Assembly (NCBI GenBank): GCA_933228895.1
Contig: OW121846.1
Location: forward strand, 149,004,746-149,068,745
Source of the DNA: Platycnemis pennipes
Lineage: Eukaryota; Arthropoda; Insecta; Odonata; Platycnemididae
Length of the DNA stretch: 64,000 bases
Direction of reading: 5' to 3'
A program made the translations under genes and the position numbers. The notes beneath the pieces are model-generated. The model did not search any database. It was not told where the DNA came from and saw only the letters and a program-made list of their open reading frames with translations. Below are positions 60,701 to 64,000 of the stretch, piece after piece. Every line of letters begins with the position of its first letter. The stretch's first letter is position 1.

Positions 60701-62944
60701 CGGACACCGAAATGATACTCACAGAATTGAATCCTTAAATCAAAAATATAATCGCCTCTATCTTTATATCAAGGACTTGGCAGAACTAATAGCGTCCGTT
60801 TATATCTTTTTTATTTTTTATTTGATAACACGCTTTAAAATATTTAGAAATAAATTTGCGAATAAATCTCCAGAGCCTTTAAGGCAGAAAATACTAAAAG
60901 GAAAAATAGCACCTGTTCAATTCCCAGCATAAACCACCATATCGATGGATCAGGAACTTCGACATAAAGTGCCTGGTATCTCGCGAGTGCGTATGAAAGA
61001 CAATACACTAGGAAAGGGGGAATCGTACAAATTTACCTAAAGTTTTGCTCCGTGCCAACATGTCCCAATATAGGATTTCGATATCCGGAAAAGCTGTTTT
61101 TCAATTTGTCAAAATATTCAGCAATGAGAAATTTCGAACGATATCGAAACACATCGTTTTTTCAAAAATTTCGGGAGGCTGAAGGAAAGTTCATTTTAAA
61201 AGTAATCATTTATGATTTGGCGCTAAATTTTCAATTTGAACTACACCAGATTTGCAATTTAAGATCATAACCTTCGAAAGTGGAATCTTTTCATCAAAAT
61301 AGAAATTTCATGCTCGGGCCCTATTATGCAATGCTTATTTTCATCGACAAGAAGAAATTATTAGTAATGAAGAGCGGTATGCACCTAGAAGGTTGGTTAG
61401 ATGAGTGTATTATTTGTGGAGACAACCGGCAGCTAAGGTCATTTGCGCCATTTAGGGGGTGATTGGATCGGGGCAAGGAAAGAGCGGAAGACGGGAGGTG
61501 GGAGAGCAAGAGGCGGGTGTTGCCCGTTCTTCACGGAATACACCACTTCGGTTTCACGTTTCAACCAACGGACTCAGAACTGCACTTCTATCATTTAAAA
61601 ATGCGTATTCGGAAACACTGCGAGTTGCATTTTTATGAGGGCACATGAAACACGCCTCCCATGAGTCTAGCCCTGAGGACATGAATATATTTCTTGTCAT
61701 CATCATCAATTCAATCTGACTGTAGCGCTTAATTGCCATCCTTTCATCTATTAATGACTTGGAAGTCGTATGCGTAGGTGCTTGATTGGCTTTGTTCTAA
61801 TGTATCTTTTAAAAAATTCCTTATACCATTACCCATCCTATAACTCTATCCGCTTCACTTCAATCTATCTTCAGCAATCACCCATCCATTCTATTCCCTT
61901 CATCATATTTCATGTTCGCGCTACCGAAGTAATAAACGGTTTACCAAGGAGGGTGACTCCATTCGCCTTCTGCTTGACGGATTGCTTGTAATTAATCAGA
62001 GTTGAGCCGCAAAGTCTAAAGTAATGATCACGTTGCAGTTGTTCATTTTCAATAAATGGGGTCCCGGATAATCTATCCACACTCCCCTTCGAGCTGATAT
62101 GAGTAATTCAGCATCTAAGTCTCACATTTATGCTATCTAAATTACATACACTGGGCTTCGCGAACTTTTTGTCATCAACATACTGTGGTGAAATACTGCA
62201 CTTCGATAACTCAATGTTCAATTTAAATTATTCCTAAATATATGGTAAACTCTTTGAAAGGTGTGCAACTTAAAGGTATAACATACACAGGATCACTGTT
62301 ATCGGATGCCTAAATCACATCTCATTCCTGCACGTGAAGTGTCATTCTATCAATATAAAAGTCGGCGTTTGCCTGAGAGCCTTTTACTTTAATATTTCTT
62401 TTCTGTACAACGAAAATATTCTTCATCGCAAGCAGGATTCCTACATTATCAGATCTTTTTTTTCTTCCAGCGAATTAAGTCAGACTTGTGGAAGAAAAAG
62501 AAGGCATTGCTATCAATCTATCATTACCTTGCATTATCTTCTAATAGATATGCAGTATTCTCTTACTTTTGGAAACACGGATTGTACTTGTTCGGATTAA
62601 TTACCTTACCAGAAAGAATGGAAGATGTAATACTTACTCCTGATGCGCAGAAACATGCTATGAACTGATATCTAACTAATGTTTTAGGAATTGTTACAAT
62701 ATCCATTGGAATCTTAGTCATGCTAATTTTGGTAAACTATAAAATTATTTACAGAATCTTTTTTTGGCATAACTGAAGTTTACTTGACAAATCACCTTAA
62801 AATAGTATTATTCCTAGTAGAATGGTGTTCTTAAATCTTCATTTACCTAATTCTCTCCTGTTAGGTATATTCTGGATTATTAAGATTTCAGTTTCAATGG
62901 AGTCGTATACCGTATTTTTTCGTTCTTCGGGCCATCTGTTAGTT
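60701..62944. other. AT-rich spacer, no gene seen
   Basis: Open frames up to 88 codons (62334-62600) without motifs; no matched repeats. Confidence 0.4.
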
Positions 62945-62947
62945 ATA

Positions 62948-63010
62948 TCTATATCTACGACATACCCTGCAAGCCATCTCGAGGGTGTGTGGCAGGGGGT
63001 GCATCCACAC
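62948..63010 (+). repeat. Short dispersed repeat (GTGTGTGGCAGGG motif)
   Basis: ACCCTGCAAGCCATCTCGAG with GGTGTGTGGCAGGGGGTG. A related form is at 2661-2695 and an inverted one at 63970-64000. I associate this motif with tails of dispersed arthropod repeats, from memory. Confidence 0.55.
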
Positions 63011-63969
63011 CAGGAACAATGACACAACAAACAAAAATGAACACTACAAAGCAAACACTACACCTTTAAAAGTAATTGGGGAAAAAAGAAGAAAAACTAC
63101 CAAATCCCAATCATGTAGGACACACCCATGAATACCATGCATGCCTTGAAACCCGACACCAATTACATAAGATACTCATGCATGCAAAAAAAAAGGCAAT
63201 GCATGCAAGTCACACGTTGATTTGAACAGGCAGGTAATTAAAAAAAAATACTATCGACCTACTCTGAATATTACCTCTATAATTATTACCGATTTACGCG
63301 ATGTTAAACGTTCTGATCACGAATCGTACACGGAAAAAAATGACATTTAAAACCTGTCCGTCCTGCAATCTATCTCCTTAATTTTATTAGAATTATCGAG
63401 CCTACCATAATAAGTCGGAGCCAGCAATATATGATTAACGTCATTAATGAAATGTCCCTCCTTAAATTTTCCCAGAAGATTAAGGGCCGTATTCACAACC
63501 TCCAATGGAGTGAAGCTTCTACTCCTTATGACATAAATCAACACTACATGGTATTCAGAAGCTCTATGGAGTGGCGGTCTCACTGCGGTTCCTTGCGTTG
63601 CCTTTAAGGGTATTATGTTGATGAATAATAGATTCGATCCTAGATATCAGGTGAATAATTAGCATATACGCATATTAGCCTTTTTCTTCCAATCAAATCG
63701 TACCCAAGTATCATCACAGTGGCGCCTTTAAAAAGTCCTAAAGCCATTAAAAGGTGGCAATAATAGATTTTATTCAATCATTAGTTCATTATTTTTACAA
63801 AAACTGGTTCGAATTTAGCCTAAGTAAATGACGTGATTGGCGTACGAACCAATAATCCTTTTCTTATTATGTTGATTCCAACTATCTAGCTGCATATGAC
63901 CCCATTATCTAGCATGTTTCCATGTAGTAGCCTAGTTGCATGTCAATAGTGCATGTTTGGTGATCTTCA
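63011..63969. other. AT-rich spacer, no feature seen
   Basis: One 78-codon minus frame (63347-63583), motif-free. Confidence 0.4.
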
Positions 63970-64000
63970 CCCCCTGCCACACACCATCGCGGTAGTTTGC
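63970..64000 (-). repeat. Short dispersed repeat, inverted copy at window edge
   Basis: CACCCCCTGCCACACACC is the complement of the motif at 62948-63010; the copy continues beyond the window. Confidence 0.5.

Overview
The window looks like an arthropod nuclear genome, most likely an insect; the species cannot be read from the sequence. It has AT-rich intergenic DNA, GC-rich blocks of a few hundred bases, many decayed transposon pieces, tRNA-derived SINEs, LINE 3' ends, satellites and minisatellites. There is no prokaryotic gene density, operon or ribosome-binding-site pattern.

Only one protein-coding host gene is supported with confidence. It is the minus-strand last coding exon (22918-24297) of a Krueppel-like zinc-finger transcription factor. 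The exon has a Pro/His/Gln-rich N-terminal region, a basic nuclear-localisation stretch and the three C-terminal C2H2 fingers typical of KLFs. A splice acceptor directly precedes its first ATG, so 5' exons should lie to the right, but I could not place them.

The rest is gene-poor. From 1 to 9 kb there are two oppositely oriented arrays of the same ~235-bp satellite (1-1055 and 7911-8880), a LINE 3' fragment, several SINEs, a ~120-bp foldback element and two GC-rich blocks. From 10 to 20 kb there is a 22-bp minisatellite interrupted by a LINE fragment, more SINEs (one with a perfect 18-bp hairpin), a 695-bp C/T-rich minisatellite and a head-to-head SINE pair. The KLF exon follows, with a 680-bp TAA-flanked inverted-repeat element just upstream of it (24567-25246).

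From 33 to 47 kb two 82-bp satellite arrays (33191-34578 and 45373-46312) are each followed by an apparently identical ~564-bp flank. Between them lies a long-inverted-repeat DNA transposon (about 36325-40485). It carries a broken gene of a recurrent, poorly characterised invertebrate transposon protein family. Its terminal regions repeat a composite motif resembling ETS (CCGGAAGTGA) and YY1 (AAGATGGC) promoter sites.

From 47 to 64 kb there are GC-rich blocks (the strongest at 50150-51760, with five CCAAT motifs in 56 bp), an antisense LINE fragment, further SINEs, a 5S-rRNA-like fragment and a 55-bp direct repeat. Nothing here shows genes working together. The layout suggests a KLF gene in a large regulatory or intronic neighbourhood loaded with mobile elements. 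All matches were made by eye; family names come from general knowledge and no database was searched.
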